From DATGZX01 sp035296965 (GTDB taxonomy: Bacteria; Planctomycetota; Planctomycetia; Gemmatales; Gemmataceae): a stretch of DNA of 32,222 bases. The DNA is taken from positions 1 to 32,222 of the forward strand of contig DATGZX010000261.1 in assembly GCA_035296965.1 (NCBI GenBank), in the 5' to 3' direction. Each line of letters opens with the position of its first letter. The stretch's first letter is position 1. Positions 15,340-23,758 of this stretch are shown piece after piece. Both the position numbers and the translations under genes were made by a program. The notes under the pieces are model-generated. The model was not told the origin of the DNA, made no database searches, and worked only from the letters and a program-made list of their open reading frames with translations.

Positions 15340-16668
15340 CTAATGCGGGGAAGGGGCGCCGGTGCTGACTTGGAAGACTTGGACCCGCGCGTTCGCCGTA
15401 TCAGCTACATAGATGCGGTTGCTGGCGTCGACCCACAACCCTCGCGGAGCGAGAAACTCTCCCACTCTTCCGCCGGGTTGGCCAAACGTACCCACGGGCG
15501 TTCCGTCCGGTTTGTATATGCTGATCATGGACGTGGCCACATAACTGACATAGATGTTCCCATCGCTATCCACGGCCATGCCGCTGTCTCTGTCGACGCC
15601 GACAACAAGTTCATAACAACCGGTGCGGTTGCCGTCGAGATCCAGGATTTGGATGCGTGACCGCTCCCCGTCCAGAACCAGCATTCCGCGCTCGCTCACG
15701 GCGATCTGCGTCGGAGATAAGAACTCTCCGTTGCCATTGCCGTTCCTGTCCTTGCCCACACGGTTCAGAACGTTGCCTTGCAGATCGAGGATAAAAACCA
15801 GATTGCGCGGGGTATCGGCAAGATATAAACGGCCTGCCTTCCGGTCAATGGCAAGTCCGGTGGGCCGTTCATACATATTTTCGCCGTGGAATTTCCCAAT
15901 ATAGCGGAGGAATTGCCCGTGCTGGTTATAGACCAGCACCAATCCCCGCTCGGAATCGGCGATGTAAATGTTGTCTTCAGCATCCACCGCAACGCCAGCG
16001 GGAAACTGCAGCCTTCGACCTTGGCCGCCCAGAATGCTGAACGAAGTCTTGCCCTTGGGATCAAACACATGTACGGTCCGCAGCTGAGGGTCACTGATGA
16101 TGACGCGCAGCAGGGAGTCGGTGGTTACCTGATACGGCGCTGCCATGACTCGCGGTCGGCCGTAGGCAAAGGTCACGACTCCATCGCGAATACCTGCCAG
16201 GTTGGAATTTGGCTTTGCGATTTTCGTGGCATGGGCCGGGGCGTCGAAATCTTCCACAACCTTGCTGGCGGGGACAATCATCCGCCAAGGAACCTCGGCC
16301 TGCCTGGCCTTGTCCTCGCCAAGCCCTACAGCGGACCGGGAGCTTGATCCTAGCCCTTCAAACGCGCGAGCGAACTTCGACGACTTCTTGTATTTTGCAT
16401 CGGCGGAAAACGTGCCCAGATATTCCAATTCGCGACCGGCTCCCAAGCTCGCTCGTGGGAAGGCGCGAACATTCTGCGTGGGCGGCTGGAGGCGCAACGA
16501 CCCGTACGTGCCTATGGAAACTGAGGCGGCTTCCTCCGGCGTTTCACTGAACGCGGATTGGGTCACGAGGACCAACAGCGCCAGCCCAACTGCCATGCGC
16601 AGTTCAGGCCTTGTCGTGCGCGCGCTTGTGGGGGAAAGGAACCTGCAAAATCGCTGCTTGTTGAGCAT
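15340..16668 (-). CDS. Exported NHL-repeat beta-propeller protein
   Basis: A 442-aa protein with a long basic N-region and a hydrophobic signal helix (A-V-G-L-A-L-L-V-L-V-T-Q-S-A-F-S, about residues 25-41), followed by a ~120-residue low-complexity part and then NHL-type blades to the C-terminus. Repeated blade signatures include P-A-G-V-A-V-D-A-E-D-N-I-Y-I-A-D-S, P-T-G-L-A-I-D-R…L-Y-L-A-D-T, S-G-M-A-V-D-S-D-G-N-I-Y-V, and P-R-G-L-W-V-D…I-Y-V-A-D-T. Such propellers bind proteins or ligands outside the cytoplasm. The ATG at 16668 has GGAGGAGA about 9 nt upstream; the extension to 16752 has none. Partner unknown. Confidence 0.88.
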   Translation of the reverse strand: MLNKQRFCRFLSPTSARTTRPELRMAVGLALLVLVTQSAFSETPEEAASVSIGTYGSLRLQPPTQNVRAFPRASLGAGRELEYLGTFSADAKYKKSSKFARAFEGLGSSSRSAVGLGEDKARQAEVPWRMIVPASKVVEDFDAPAHATKIAKPNSNLAGIRDGVVTFAYGRPRVMAAPYQVTTDSLLRVIISDPQLRTVHVFDPKGKTSFSILGGQGRRLQFPAGVAVDAEDNIYIADSERGLVLVYNQHGQFLRYIGKFHGENMYERPTGLAIDRKAGRLYLADTPRNLVFILDLQGNVLNRVGKDRNGNGNGEFLSPTQIAVSERGMLVLDGERSRIQILDLDGNRTGCYELVVGVDRDSGMAVDSDGNIYVSYVATSMISIYKPDGTPVGTFGQPGGRVGEFLAPRGLWVDASNRIYVADTANARVQVFQVSTGAPSPH

Positions 16669-16977
16669 GGGGCTCGTCTCCTCCCATGCGGTTCGAAGCA
16701 AAAGAAACCAACAGGACGGGGGATCCCCTCCGAGCCACGAAGAGATTGTCACCTTTTCGACGAGTGTCTGTCAGTGACTTATGCCTCATAGCAACGTGAT
16801 GACTAAAGCCTGCGAAGTCGCTTTTCCGGCTGGTGGCTGGCTATGTGCTTCGTTCCGAACCACTTCCCGCGCTCCACCACAAGACCAGTACCTTGCAGGA
16901 CGCTTCTGTACCCTTGCAAGAATGTGCTTTGCCGGCGTTCGTTAGGTGTGGTAAACCGTTTGTGATCGGAGTGCCTT
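16669..16977. other. 309-bp divergent intergenic region
   Basis: This gap separates the divergent NHL and secreted-hypothetical genes and should hold both promoters. The only structure seen is an imperfect direct repeat near 16890-16925 (AGTACCTTGCAG, then TGTACCCTTGCAAG), period about 20 bp. No gene, RNA or convincing promoter hexamers were recognised. Confidence 0.4.
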
Positions 16978-17802
16978 ATGGTGCGGACTGGAATCCTTAC
17001 AGCCGTGTTTGCCGTTGTGCTCAGTAACCTATTGCCAGCCCAACCGCAAAGTCAGAAAAACGATGCAGTTTCGCGATGGTCATTTGCTTACGCCCGAACT
17101 ACAACGCGACTGGTGACGCTCGCTCCACCGGACATGCTCTCCGAGTCCCATGCGCGGGAGCTTGCTTGGGCCGTTTGTCCGAGCACCGTGACTGCGGTCA
17201 GTTTCGTTGCAGATACTTCCGTGAGCGGCGGCTACAGCTACGACACGACTGAAAGCGTCCCGCAGGGAAGTCATTGCCTACTCATCGACGCGACTAGCCA
17301 CAATGCGATGTTCTATTGGGAACGGGGGGCTGAACCCCAACTTACAAAGCGGGTGTGCGTTCTCGGCTTTCCTCAAGCGGCTGAGGCGTTAACCGGTCGC
17401 AAGGTAGATTCCTGCTACTTGATTGGCGGGTACGGCACAGGTTCCGTGGAGCTAATCGAATACTCGCACCAATCGCCAAAGGACGCGTTGGCTGCACTTC
17501 TGGTCGACAATCTGGATACACCAACAGCAGAGGGTCCCCAGTACTGGATTGCCAAATTTCCCGCTGGCGAAACGGGATGGGCGAGCAACGACGGAAAGTT
17601 TCATCCTGAACAATTCCAACACCTGTTCACGATGATTGACGACAAGCCAAACGGGCCAACCGCGAATGTGTGCTTTGTTGGAATCGAGTGGGATGGTCCC
17701 GCACGCGCTGAACTGATGCTGTACAGGCCGGTAGGAAATGAATTGAGGCCAGTGCTTGTGAATCACGATTATGCGGCTGCACAAGTGATTGCTCGGCAGT
17801 AG
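16978..17802 (+). CDS. Exported hypothetical protein
   Basis: A 274-aa protein with a short signal peptide (M-V-R-T-G-I-L-T-A-V-F-A-V-V-L-S, cleavage probably near L-L-P-A-Q). No family is recognised. The mature part has five cysteines (including C-P-S-T, H-C-L-L, K-R-V-C, S-C-Y-L and V-C-F), enough for two disulfides, and a mixed alpha/beta composition. GGAG lies 6 nt before the ATG, which supports the start. The frame is open over 825 bp with good third-position GC bias, so the coding call is firm although the function is unknown. It converges with the GNAT gene. Confidence 0.7.
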   Translation: MVRTGILTAVFAVVLSNLLPAQPQSQKNDAVSRWSFAYARTTTRLVTLAPPDMLSESHARELAWAVCPSTVTAVSFVADTSVSGGYSYDTTESVPQGSHCLLIDATSHNAMFYWERGAEPQLTKRVCVLGFPQAAEALTGRKVDSCYLIGGYGTGSVELIEYSHQSPKDALAALLVDNLDTPTAEGPQYWIAKFPAGETGWASNDGKFHPEQFQHLFTMIDDKPNGPTANVCFVGIEWDGPARAELMLYRPVGNELRPVLVNHDYAAAQVIARQ

Positions 17803-17940
17803 TCCTCAGATTTCTGACAGCCGCCGACGGACGGCGTCTGCCCTCTCGCATTTGCTCCGAGGGGCGGTCGGAAGCGTCGGCCCCGTTGTTTTAGGCATCG
17901 CCAGAACGCCGCGGTCAGCGAAAACAAGCCATGGCGTGAG

Positions 17941-18450
17941 CTACGCGTCTCTGGATGAACATTCCCGCCACTTCGGATCGGCCAGAATGACGGACCTTTC
18001 CATCTGGCGTTCGGGCACAGTCCAATATGTTTTGGCCAGGCGCTCCTTCTCCTGGGAGCCAACTACTTGAAAGCCATGCCGCTCGTAAAAGCGGATCGCC
18101 CAGCTCGCATCAGCCCAGGTGCCGATCAACACTGGACCATTGGTTAGCTCCCGCAAGTGAGACAGCAAGCGCCCTCCAATCCCTCGCTTTTGGCTGCTGG
18201 TGCGAACGTAGGCATGCCGAATCAGAGTCACGTCGCGAACCCTTTGAAGGCCCATGACACCTACCAGCGTCCCAGCCTCGTCGTAGCCCCAGAACACAAC
18301 GCCGGCATCGATTTCATGCTGCAGTTCTTTCCTGGACATGTACGGTTCCGTCCAGAAATCTTCGGGGATGACTCCTTTATAAGCGCGCGCGCCATCGTTG
18401 ATGATGGTCCAAATCAAATCAAAGTCGTGGTCGTCGCAGCGGCGAATCAT
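17941..18450 (-). CDS. GNAT-family N-acetyltransferase
   Basis: A 169-aa single GNAT domain. The acetyl-CoA-binding motif A is visible as H-A-Y-V-R-x-x-x-Q-K-R-G-I-G-G-R-L-L (Q/R-x-x-G-x-G/A pattern), preceded by a beta4 strand (G-V-M-G-L-Q) and followed by motif B (W-A-I-R-F-Y-E-R-H-G-F). The substrate is not predictable. The ATG at 18450 is used here. A GTG six bases upstream at 18456 is also possible, since AGGAGG lies 10 nt from the ATG and 4 nt from the GTG. It is a minus-strand neighbour of the AraC-type regulator and may be its target (inference). Confidence 0.88.
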   Translation of the reverse strand: MIRRCDDHDFDLIWTIINDGARAYKGVIPEDFWTEPYMSRKELQHEIDAGVVFWGYDEAGTLVGVMGLQRVRDVTLIRHAYVRTSSQKRGIGGRLLSHLRELTNGPVLIGTWADASWAIRFYERHGFQVVGSQEKERLAKTYWTVPERQMERSVILADPKWRECSSRDA

Positions 18451-18548
18451 GACCACTCAGCCTCCTGGCTCTGTATCTCGATCATGCTCGAACCATATGG
18501 ATGAGCTGGTTGCCGCGTCTTGAACGAAATTGCAAGGACAGCTTGGGA

Positions 18549-19355
18549 TCAGGAGATAGCCGCTCGATAGTGACCCGGTGTTATGCCGAGTTGGCGGACG
18601 AAGGCACGAGTCATATGGCTCTGATCCGCGAAGCCGGCCTGTATCGCAGCGTGGGCGAGGGTTTGGCCAGCGGCCAGGAGCTGCTTTGCAAGGCACACGC
18701 GCCGCTGAACCAGGTAGGCATGCGGCGTTATTCCTATTTCGCGTGCAAAGCCCCGCAAGAGCTGGAACCGGCTCACGCCCGACAGCGCCGCCAACTCGGC
18801 CAGAGACACCGACGCATCCGGCGCAGAGTCCAGGCGCTGCAGAGCTTTCGCCACGCATGGCGACGGGCCACCGGACGAGGGGCGCGCCATCCCATGCTTG
18901 CGCATGATGTAGATCAGGGAGCGCAGCAAGTTCTCGTCCCTGGCGAGACGATCTGACTGCGAGGCTGTGAGGCAGGCAAACAGCTGGGCGAAGAGCCTAG
19001 CCAAGAACGGGTCGCGCGCAACCGGACGGACAATCTCGACTGGACCTACGATCTCCTCGCTCACTTCGCGGGCCACGAGAGCTGGATCGAGATAGATCAT
19101 CCGCCACACCCGCGAGTTGCCATCCAAGGGTGCGCCGTCGTGCATCTCGCCAGGATTCACCATGATCAGGTCGCCAGCTGAGGCGTTAACGTGCCCCACC
19201 CCGCTCCATGAGCGGTGCGCGCCACGAGCCATTATTCCGATGCCGAACTGGTCATGGGAATGGCGGGGAAAATGATGGTCTGAGGCGAGCGTCATCGCCT
19301 CAATTCCGCGAACGGTCAGTCGGTGCTGTTCTACCCGATGAATGCGGGAGGGCAT
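18549..19355 (-). CDS. AraC-family transcriptional regulator
   Basis: A 268-aa protein. The N-terminal cupin-like sensing domain (~1-150) shows the H-S-H-D-Q-F-G-I-G and G-D-L-I-M-V-N-P-G-E-M-H-D signatures. The C-terminal pair of helix-turn-helices (~170-266) has S-L-A-E-L-A-A-L-S-G-V-S-R-F-Q-L-L-R-G-F and the family end motif H-M-T-R-A-F-V-R-Q-L-G-I-T-P-G-H-Y-R. The domain order and length are those of small-molecule-responsive AraC regulators. The ATG at 19355 begins the alignable region; the frame extends upstream to 19451 with no family features. It is 58 bp after the aminotransferase stop on the same strand, so co-transcription is possible. Confidence 0.9.
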   Translation of the reverse strand: MPSRIHRVEQHRLTVRGIEAMTLASDHHFPRHSHDQFGIGIMARGAHRSWSGVGHVNASAGDLIMVNPGEMHDGAPLDGNSRVWRMIYLDPALVAREVSEEIVGPVEIVRPVARDPFLARLFAQLFACLTASQSDRLARDENLLRSLIYIMRKHGMARPSSGGPSPCVAKALQRLDSAPDASVSLAELAALSGVSRFQLLRGFAREIGITPHAYLVQRRVCLAKQLLAAGQTLAHAAIQAGFADQSHMTRAFVRQLGITPGHYRAAIS

Positions 19356-19413
19356 GGTTGTCGGCGTACCTAGGTCACTGGCCTGACAACCATAAATATA
19401 CACGGGACAACTT

Positions 19414-20676
19414 CTACACTCCGACCGGCAGCTCTGGCAGGAACGGCGCAAAGGTCAGATGACTTTTCACCGCCGCGGCCAAACGACGTATGCCCTCGCG
19501 AATTTGCTCGGGAGCGGCGTTGGAGAAGTTCAACCGCATGTGGCGGGAGCCTTCGCGGCCGTCGTTGGCGTAAAAGGAATCGCCGGGCACGAACGCCACA
19601 TTTTGCTCGATCGCCGACTTGAAAATCGCCTGGATGTCCAGTCCTTCGGGCAGAGTTACCCACAAGAATAGCCCACCCTGTGGATGAGTCCAGGATACTG
19701 CGGGCGGGAAGAACTCTTTCAGAGCCTGCAGCATAACGTCTCGGCGTTCGCGATAGACCTGGCGAATTACCTTCACGTGCTTGTCGAGGAACCCATCGCG
19801 TGCGACCTCATAGGCCACGAACTGAGTGAAAGTCGAAGTGTGCAGGTCAGCGCCCTGCTTCAATTGCGCCAGCTTGCTGATGACGTCAGGCGGAGCGACG
19901 ATCCATCCCAGTCGAAGCCCGGGCGCCAGCGTCTTCGAGAATGTACTCAAGTAAATAACGTTGCCAATGGAATAGCCATCGTCGCGGCGCAGGTTCTCGC
20001 GGTCGAGCACGACCAGGGAAGGAAGGTGCTCGCCTTCATAGCGTAACTGCCCGTAGGGGTCATCCTCAATAATCGGAATGCCATACTTGTCCGCCAGCAG
20101 CACCAGCTCGTGGCGACGCCCCTCCGACAATGTGGTTCCCGCCGGGTTCTGGAAGTTTGGCAGCACGTACATGAATTTGGGGCCCGACCGCAGAGGCTTC
20201 TCCAACAGGTCGGTGCGCAGACCGTCATCGTCGACTGGAACCGACACATATTCCGCGCCATAAATGTTGAAAGCCTGCAGCGCGCCCAAATAAGTCGGCG
20301 CTTCCACCAACACCCGATCCCCGCGATTGATAAACAGCTTGCCAATCAGGTCGAGCGCCTGCTGCGAGCCCGAGGTGATCAAAACGTTCTCCACCTTCGC
20401 CTTGATCCCGTAGCGCGCCATGTTGTTGGCAATCAGTTCGCGCAGGGGCTCGTAACCCTCGGTTGCCCCGTACTGCAAAGCCGAAGCTGCCTGCTGCGTA
20501 AGCACTTTGTGACAGGCTTCCTCAAAGCGCTGGATGGGGAACACATCGGGCGCGGGCAGGCCTCCGGCAAAGGAGATCATCCCCGGCCTTTGGGTGATCT
20601 TCAACAACTCACGAATCGCAGAACTGGTAATGCCCTTAGTGCGCAGCGCGTAGCGAGCCGTCCAGGCAGTCGACAT
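19414..20676 (-). CDS. PLP-dependent aminotransferase (MocR/LysN-like, class I/II)
   Basis: A 420-aa fold-type I aminotransferase. Conserved elements: S-F-A-G-G-L-P-A-P-D (36-45), the PLP phosphate region T-S-G-S-Q-Q-A-L-D (101-109), N177 in N-F-Q-N-P-A-G, the D-D-P-Y around D205-Y208, and Schiff-base lysine K248 in S-T-F-S-K-T-L-A-P-G-L-R-L-G-W. This subgroup covers 2-aminoadipate, aromatic and branched-chain aminotransferases; the exact substrate cannot be told. No GntR helix-turn-helix is fused at the N-terminus, so it is the enzyme form and not a MocR regulator. The ATG at 20676 has GAGGAG 9 nt upstream; the longer frame to 20901 has no support. Confidence 0.9.
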   Translation of the reverse strand: MSTAWTARYALRTKGITSSAIRELLKITQRPGMISFAGGLPAPDVFPIQRFEEACHKVLTQQAASALQYGATEGYEPLRELIANNMARYGIKAKVENVLITSGSQQALDLIGKLFINRGDRVLVEAPTYLGALQAFNIYGAEYVSVPVDDDGLRTDLLEKPLRSGPKFMYVLPNFQNPAGTTLSEGRRHELVLLADKYGIPIIEDDPYGQLRYEGEHLPSLVVLDRENLRRDDGYSIGNVIYLSTFSKTLAPGLRLGWIVAPPDVISKLAQLKQGADLHTSTFTQFVAYEVARDGFLDKHVKVIRQVYRERRDVMLQALKEFFPPAVSWTHPQGGLFLWVTLPEGLDIQAIFKSAIEQNVAFVPGDSFYANDGREGSRHMRLNFSNAAPEQIREGIRRLAAAVKSHLTFAPFLPELPVGV

Positions 20677-20916
20677 GGCAAGATTCTCCTCAAAGCCAGT
20701 GTAGCCTCCAGGCATGGGGTTCTGATGTGACGCATGAGACATGTGGCTGTGACGCAAGTAACCGCATACAGACGATAGCGCGAGACTGCAGCTGGAGTGA
20801 GGCGTTTGATCTGAACTCAGGTGGGGAGCGGGACCTCGATGTCCCCGGACGCTGTCGATCTTATAGATGCCGTTGGCCGAGAGGAATCGACCGAACACCA
20901 CCTCGCACCGATTCTC

Positions 20917-21372
20917 CTAGGCCTGCTTTCGGCAAACGATAACCCACACCGTGCCGCGGCCCTCGCAGTAGCGGCAGTGTTCCTGACCCATCGACTTTCC
21001 CGTTCCCCGGCATTCCAGGCAGTCGGCCACAATGTGCAGTTCCTGCAGGGAAGTCTCCGGGAGCTTGGCTGGGTCCTTGAACAGTTCGGCGTGATGATGG
21101 TCGCGCAGCCAGAAGACCAGCTTGCCTTCGAGGGTCGCGCGGTCTTTGACGCTAAGTTGCGCGCTGCGGTGCGGCCACCATTCATGAACGCAGCCGTAGC
21201 AAACCAGTTCGCCCGCATCGAAGAGGGCGCCGGGATCGGAGCGGCGAGAGAACTTCTTACACCAGGAGCAGGGACTGACGCCAAGCAAGCTGAGGGCGCC
21301 CTTCAGCCGCTCCAGGTCGAGTTCGTGGCGGGCCAGGACCTCCTCGATGCGAGGGTCGGATTCTTCGGGCAT
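20917..21372 (-). CDS. Hypothetical protein with two zinc-ribbon-like cysteine pairs sets
   Basis: A 151-aa protein with eight cysteines in four pairs: C35-S-W-C38 with C58-Y-G-C61, and C118-L-E-C121-R-G-T-G with C133-R-Y-C136-E-G-R-G. The second set follows the CxxCxGxG pattern of the DnaJ zinc finger, each half carrying the glycines. The first set could form a separate zinc knuckle. The middle (71-115) is helical and charged. No enzyme domain is seen. GGAG lies 7 nt before the ATG at 21372. Possibly a zinc-binding chaperone-like or nucleic-acid-binding protein. Divergent to the hypothetical at 21510. Confidence 0.65.
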   Translation of the reverse strand: MPEESDPRIEEVLARHELDLERLKGALSLLGVSPCSWCKKFSRRSDPGALFDAGELVCYGCVHEWWPHRSAQLSVKDRATLEGKLVFWLRDHHHAELFKDPAKLPETSLQELHIVADCLECRGTGKSMGQEHCRYCEGRGTVWVIVCRKQA

Positions 21373-21509
21373 GGTTCGGCTCCGGGAAACGGTGTACGCG
21401 TTCAGGATACACACTGAGAGTCGGGCCGTGCGAATGCAGCCGATTTTGCTCAAACGCGATGCCCATGAGTTGGTAAACTTGCCCAGCACGTTTCTGGGAA
21501 GCCTTAAAC

Positions 21510-22103
21510 ATGACGCGCGCAGCCCTCGGGGTTCGAATGCATTCCGGCTGGGGAGTGCTGGTAGCCGTTTCCGGAGATGCCCCCTCGGTCGAGGTCACAG
21601 ACCGGAGGCGCATTGTCATTACGGATCCGACCATCCCCGGCGGCAACCAGCCTTATCACTATGCCGCCAGCCTGGAACTCCCCGAGGCGGAGAGATATCT
21701 TGGCAACTCTGCCGCCGTCTCCGAGCGCCTGGCCTCAGCGGCGGTCGCGGAGGTGGTCCGGGAATTGGACGCGCGCCACTATCGAATCGTAGGCTCCGCC
21801 ATTCTCTTGGCTTCTGGCCGCCCGCTGCCGTCGCTGGCGAAAATTCTCGCGTCGCACCCGCTCATTCATACCGCGGAAGGTGAATTCTTTCGCCATGCGG
21901 TTAGCCAAGCTTGTGAGCGCTTGAAAATTCCAGTCATGCCAATTCGAGAGAGAGAACTCGAGGAGCGGGCGAAGACGGCATTCGGAAATGTGGCCAGCCG
22001 AGTGCAGCGCACGATCGCAAGCCTGGGACGTTCGATCGGCCCGCCCTGGACCAAGGACCACAAAGCTGCAGCCCTTGCCGCTGCCATGATTCTGGCAAAA
22101 TAG
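21510..22103 (+). CDS. Conserved-looking hypothetical protein, cytoplasmic
   Basis: A 197-aa soluble protein without signal peptide or membrane segment. No family is recognised. It begins T-R-A-A-L-G-V-R-M-H-S-G-W-G and has a strand-rich N-terminal half (V-L-V-A-V-S-G, R-R-I-V-I-T-D) and a helix-rich, basic C-terminal half ending W-T-K-D-H-K-A-A-A-L-A-A-A. The mixed alpha/beta order with V-G-S-A-I-L-L-A-S-G resembles an actin/RNase-H-like or nucleotide-binding layout, but nothing decisive is visible. The start could also be the ATG nine codons later. Third-position GC bias supports coding. Confidence 0.6.
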   Translation: MTRAALGVRMHSGWGVLVAVSGDAPSVEVTDRRRIVITDPTIPGGNQPYHYAASLELPEAERYLGNSAAVSERLASAAVAEVVRELDARHYRIVGSAILLASGRPLPSLAKILASHPLIHTAEGEFFRHAVSQACERLKIPVMPIRERELEERAKTAFGNVASRVQRTIASLGRSIGPPWTKDHKAAALAAAMILAK

Positions 22104-22181
22104 ACCTGCCTGGTAGCTCATAGCGGCTGTTGCTTTCAATTGGCGGCCCCGCATTTCCCAGATTGGGACGCAGTTTACTTT

Positions 22182-22313
22182 TTAGTACTGGGGTACCCCC
22201 CCCTCCCCCTTTTTTCTGCAAAATCTAGAAAACAAAGGATCTATTTTGCGACTATGTGCTAGATCTTTGAGTTTACAGGAGTTACACGCAAAATCTAGAG
22301 AACATGGGAGTTA
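22182..22313 (+). repeat. Dispersed element copy 2, conserved leader block
   Basis: Second copy of the block at 271-400, same orientation, with 3 mismatches over the last ~98 bp and small length differences in the C-run at the left. Here the inverted pair GCAAAAT…ATTTTGC is perfect (copy 1 has one mismatch), as expected if the stem matters. It ends at the same ATGGGAGTTA. It sits about 80 bp past the end of the hypothetical gene at 22103. Confidence 0.85.
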
Positions 22314-22564
22314 ACGGCGGGCGGGACGGGCTTGCGTCCCATTTTGGAACTTGGGCTCGTCGGGCACCTGGAGCGGGGTTTAGAAGCCACACCGTCGCCG
22401 GGGCCGGATTGTCAAAGATCGACTATTATCTTACAGATAATGTATGTAGTCTTAGATTATCTAAACTGGGTCGTGTAGTCAATGATAAACGCGGTGCGGA
22501 ACTGATGCCTTGGGGAAGACTCCCAGGTCTCGAAAACCGCGAGACCTGGGGCACCCGGCTATAG
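22304..22564 (+). CDS. Possible small ORF carried by the dispersed element
   Basis: An uninterrupted 86-codon frame begins at the ATG closing the conserved leader. Residues 1-16 (M-G-V…F-G-T) and about 40-64 (Y-Y-L-T-D-N…L-R-L-S-K-L-G-R-V-V-N) match peptides encoded in copy 1, although the DNA there has diverged, and about half of the identical residues in the second block use different codons. No Shine-Dalgarno lies at a normal distance from the ATG and no protein family is recognised. The frame runs through an 11-bp perfect hairpin near its end, which argues that the 3' part at least is structural. Low confidence as a gene. Confidence 0.3.
   Translation: MGVNGGRDGLASHFGTWARRAPGAGFRSHTVAGAGLSKIDYYLTDNVCSLRLSKLGRVVNDKRGAELMPWGRLPGLENRETWGTRL
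22522..22550. repeat. Perfect hairpin at the distal end of dispersed element copy 2
   Basis: CCCAGGTCTCG (22522-22532) pairs perfectly with CGAGACCTGGG (22540-22550) around a 7-nt loop, followed by GGCACC. Copy 1 ends with an unrelated hairpin sequence followed by GGGGCACC, so position and shape are shared but the stem sequence is not. Confidence 0.7.
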
Positions 22565-22599
22565 TCTGGGCCACCCGACTGACAGAGTGACTGGTCCTA

Positions 22600-23268
22600 C
22601 TAGGGCAGTTGCAGATCCGTCTTTTCGTCGACCACAATGTTCCGGCGGTCGCCGTCAACAATGTACTCAATTCGCAGGAACTTATGAACGCCGGGCAGCG
22701 GATCGACGCCCAGGCTGTAGTTGTCCACGCGAAAGTTGAGGTGACCATACTCCATACGGTTGCGCACGGTTTCGGTGACGTCCACGAACTGTCCCTCCGC
22801 GCCATAGTCTGCGCGTATGATCCGCAGTCCTCTCTCCCGCCGTTCGTAACCTTCCTCGTGCCGTTCCTCTCGCCCCTGTTGCTCGTGGTCGTCGTGCCGT
22901 TCCTCTCGCCCCTGTTGCTCATGGTCGTCGCGCCGTTCGCCTTGGTCCTGAGGTTTCAGTTCCAGATTGACCGTGCTTCTTTCCGGATAACTGTACTCCT
23001 GGACGGCTCCATGCCAATCGCGCACCCGAATGACCAGGATTTTGTTCTGGTGCGGCGCCGGATCGATTCCCAGGACAGAGCGCCTGACCTCAAACTGCAG
23101 GACTCCATCGTGGATGAATGTACGGACACGCGAGGTCACATCGACGCGGGCTGCGGGAACGCCCCACACCGCGCTTACCAACTCGCCGCCCTGCGCCAGC
23201 GCCGAGCCCGCTAAGAGCAGGGTGCAGGCGAGGCACATAGTGACGCTTTTCGATAACCGGAATGACAT
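22600..23268 (-). CDS. Exported protein with two DUF3395-like domains
   Basis: A 222-aa protein with a signal peptide (C-L-A-C-T-L-L-L-A-G-S-A-L-A, cleavage near residue 25) and an internal duplication. Domain 1 (~30-105) and domain 2 (~147-222) both follow A-x-Y/W-G…D-V-T-x-x-V-R…L-x-F-x-V…S-x-L-G-x-D-P…K-x-L-x-I, ending in a strand-rich segment. The pattern resembles DUF3395. Between them is a charged linker, a 12-residue repeat (D-D-H-E-Q-Q-G-R-E-E-R-H) encoded by a 36-bp DNA tandem repeat. The ATG at 23268 has GAGGAA 7 nt upstream and opens the signal peptide. Function unknown; probably periplasmic or surface. Confidence 0.75.
   Translation of the reverse strand: MSFRLSKSVTMCLACTLLLAGSALAQGGELVSAVWGVPAARVDVTSRVRTFIHDGVLQFEVRRSVLGIDPAPHQNKILVIRVRDWHGAVQEYSYPERSTVNLELKPQDQGERRDDHEQQGREERHDDHEQQGREERHEEGYERRERGLRIIRADYGAEGQFVDVTETVRNRMEYGHLNFRVDNYSLGVDPLPGVHKFLRIEYIVDGDRRNIVVDEKTDLQLP
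22860..22950. repeat. 36-bp in-frame tandem repeat
   Basis: Units at 22860-22895 and 22896-22931, differing at two bases, then a partial third unit. They encode the Asp/His/Glu/Gln/Arg-rich linker of the DUF3395-like protein. The exact period in a coding linker suggests recent slippage, so linker length probably varies among strains. Confidence 0.85.
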
Positions 23269-23470
23269 AGTAGTTTTCCTCACTCCGAATGATAGGTGGG
23301 ACGCGCCTGGGAAGCACTGTACGAAAGAACACCGACTAGCGTACCCGGCGCTCTTATCGATAGTATTGAACCCCTGGACCTGGTTCGATACGCGAGTCGT
23401 GCAGTCTCGCTGGATAGTCCGGACGAGGCGTCCGGGGCTACGTGGGCATGGCACCGGACAGGAGGAGAGG

Positions 23471-23758
23471 ATGAGCCCCGAGGAATTCAGAGCATCGGTT
23501 GATGAAGAGGCGCCGCGCATGGGGTTATCCGCCCCGCTGGCGGCGCTGTGGTGGGATGCAAAAGGGGATTGGGGACGCGCTCACGGGTTGGTTGACGAAT
23601 TGGGGACTGCGGAGGGCATGGCTGTCCACGCCTACCTGCACCGCAAGGAGGGCTCGGCCTCGAATGCCGATTACTGGTACGGGCGCGCCGGGCGCAGGTT
23701 TCACCGGCCCACGCTCGAGGCCGAGTGGGCGGCGTTGGTTGAGGGGTTGCTGTCATGA
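23471..23758 (+). CDS. Small hypothetical protein with Y-W-Y-x-R-A-G motif
   Basis: A 95-aa cytoplasmic protein. The GGAGGAGAGG immediately upstream of the ATG at 23471 is a near-ideal Shine-Dalgarno and decides the start; the frame is open further upstream but without any signal. The C-terminal half H-A-Y-L-H-R-K-E-G-S-A-S-N-A-D-Y-W-Y-G-R-A-G resembles small hypothetical proteins of Acidobacteriota, whose function is unknown. Trp and Tyr are frequent. The stop overlaps the ATG of another small ORF. Confidence 0.65.
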   Translation: MSPEEFRASVDEEAPRMGLSAPLAALWWDAKGDWGRAHGLVDELGTAEGMAVHAYLHRKEGSASNADYWYGRAGRRFHRPTLEAEWAALVEGLLS

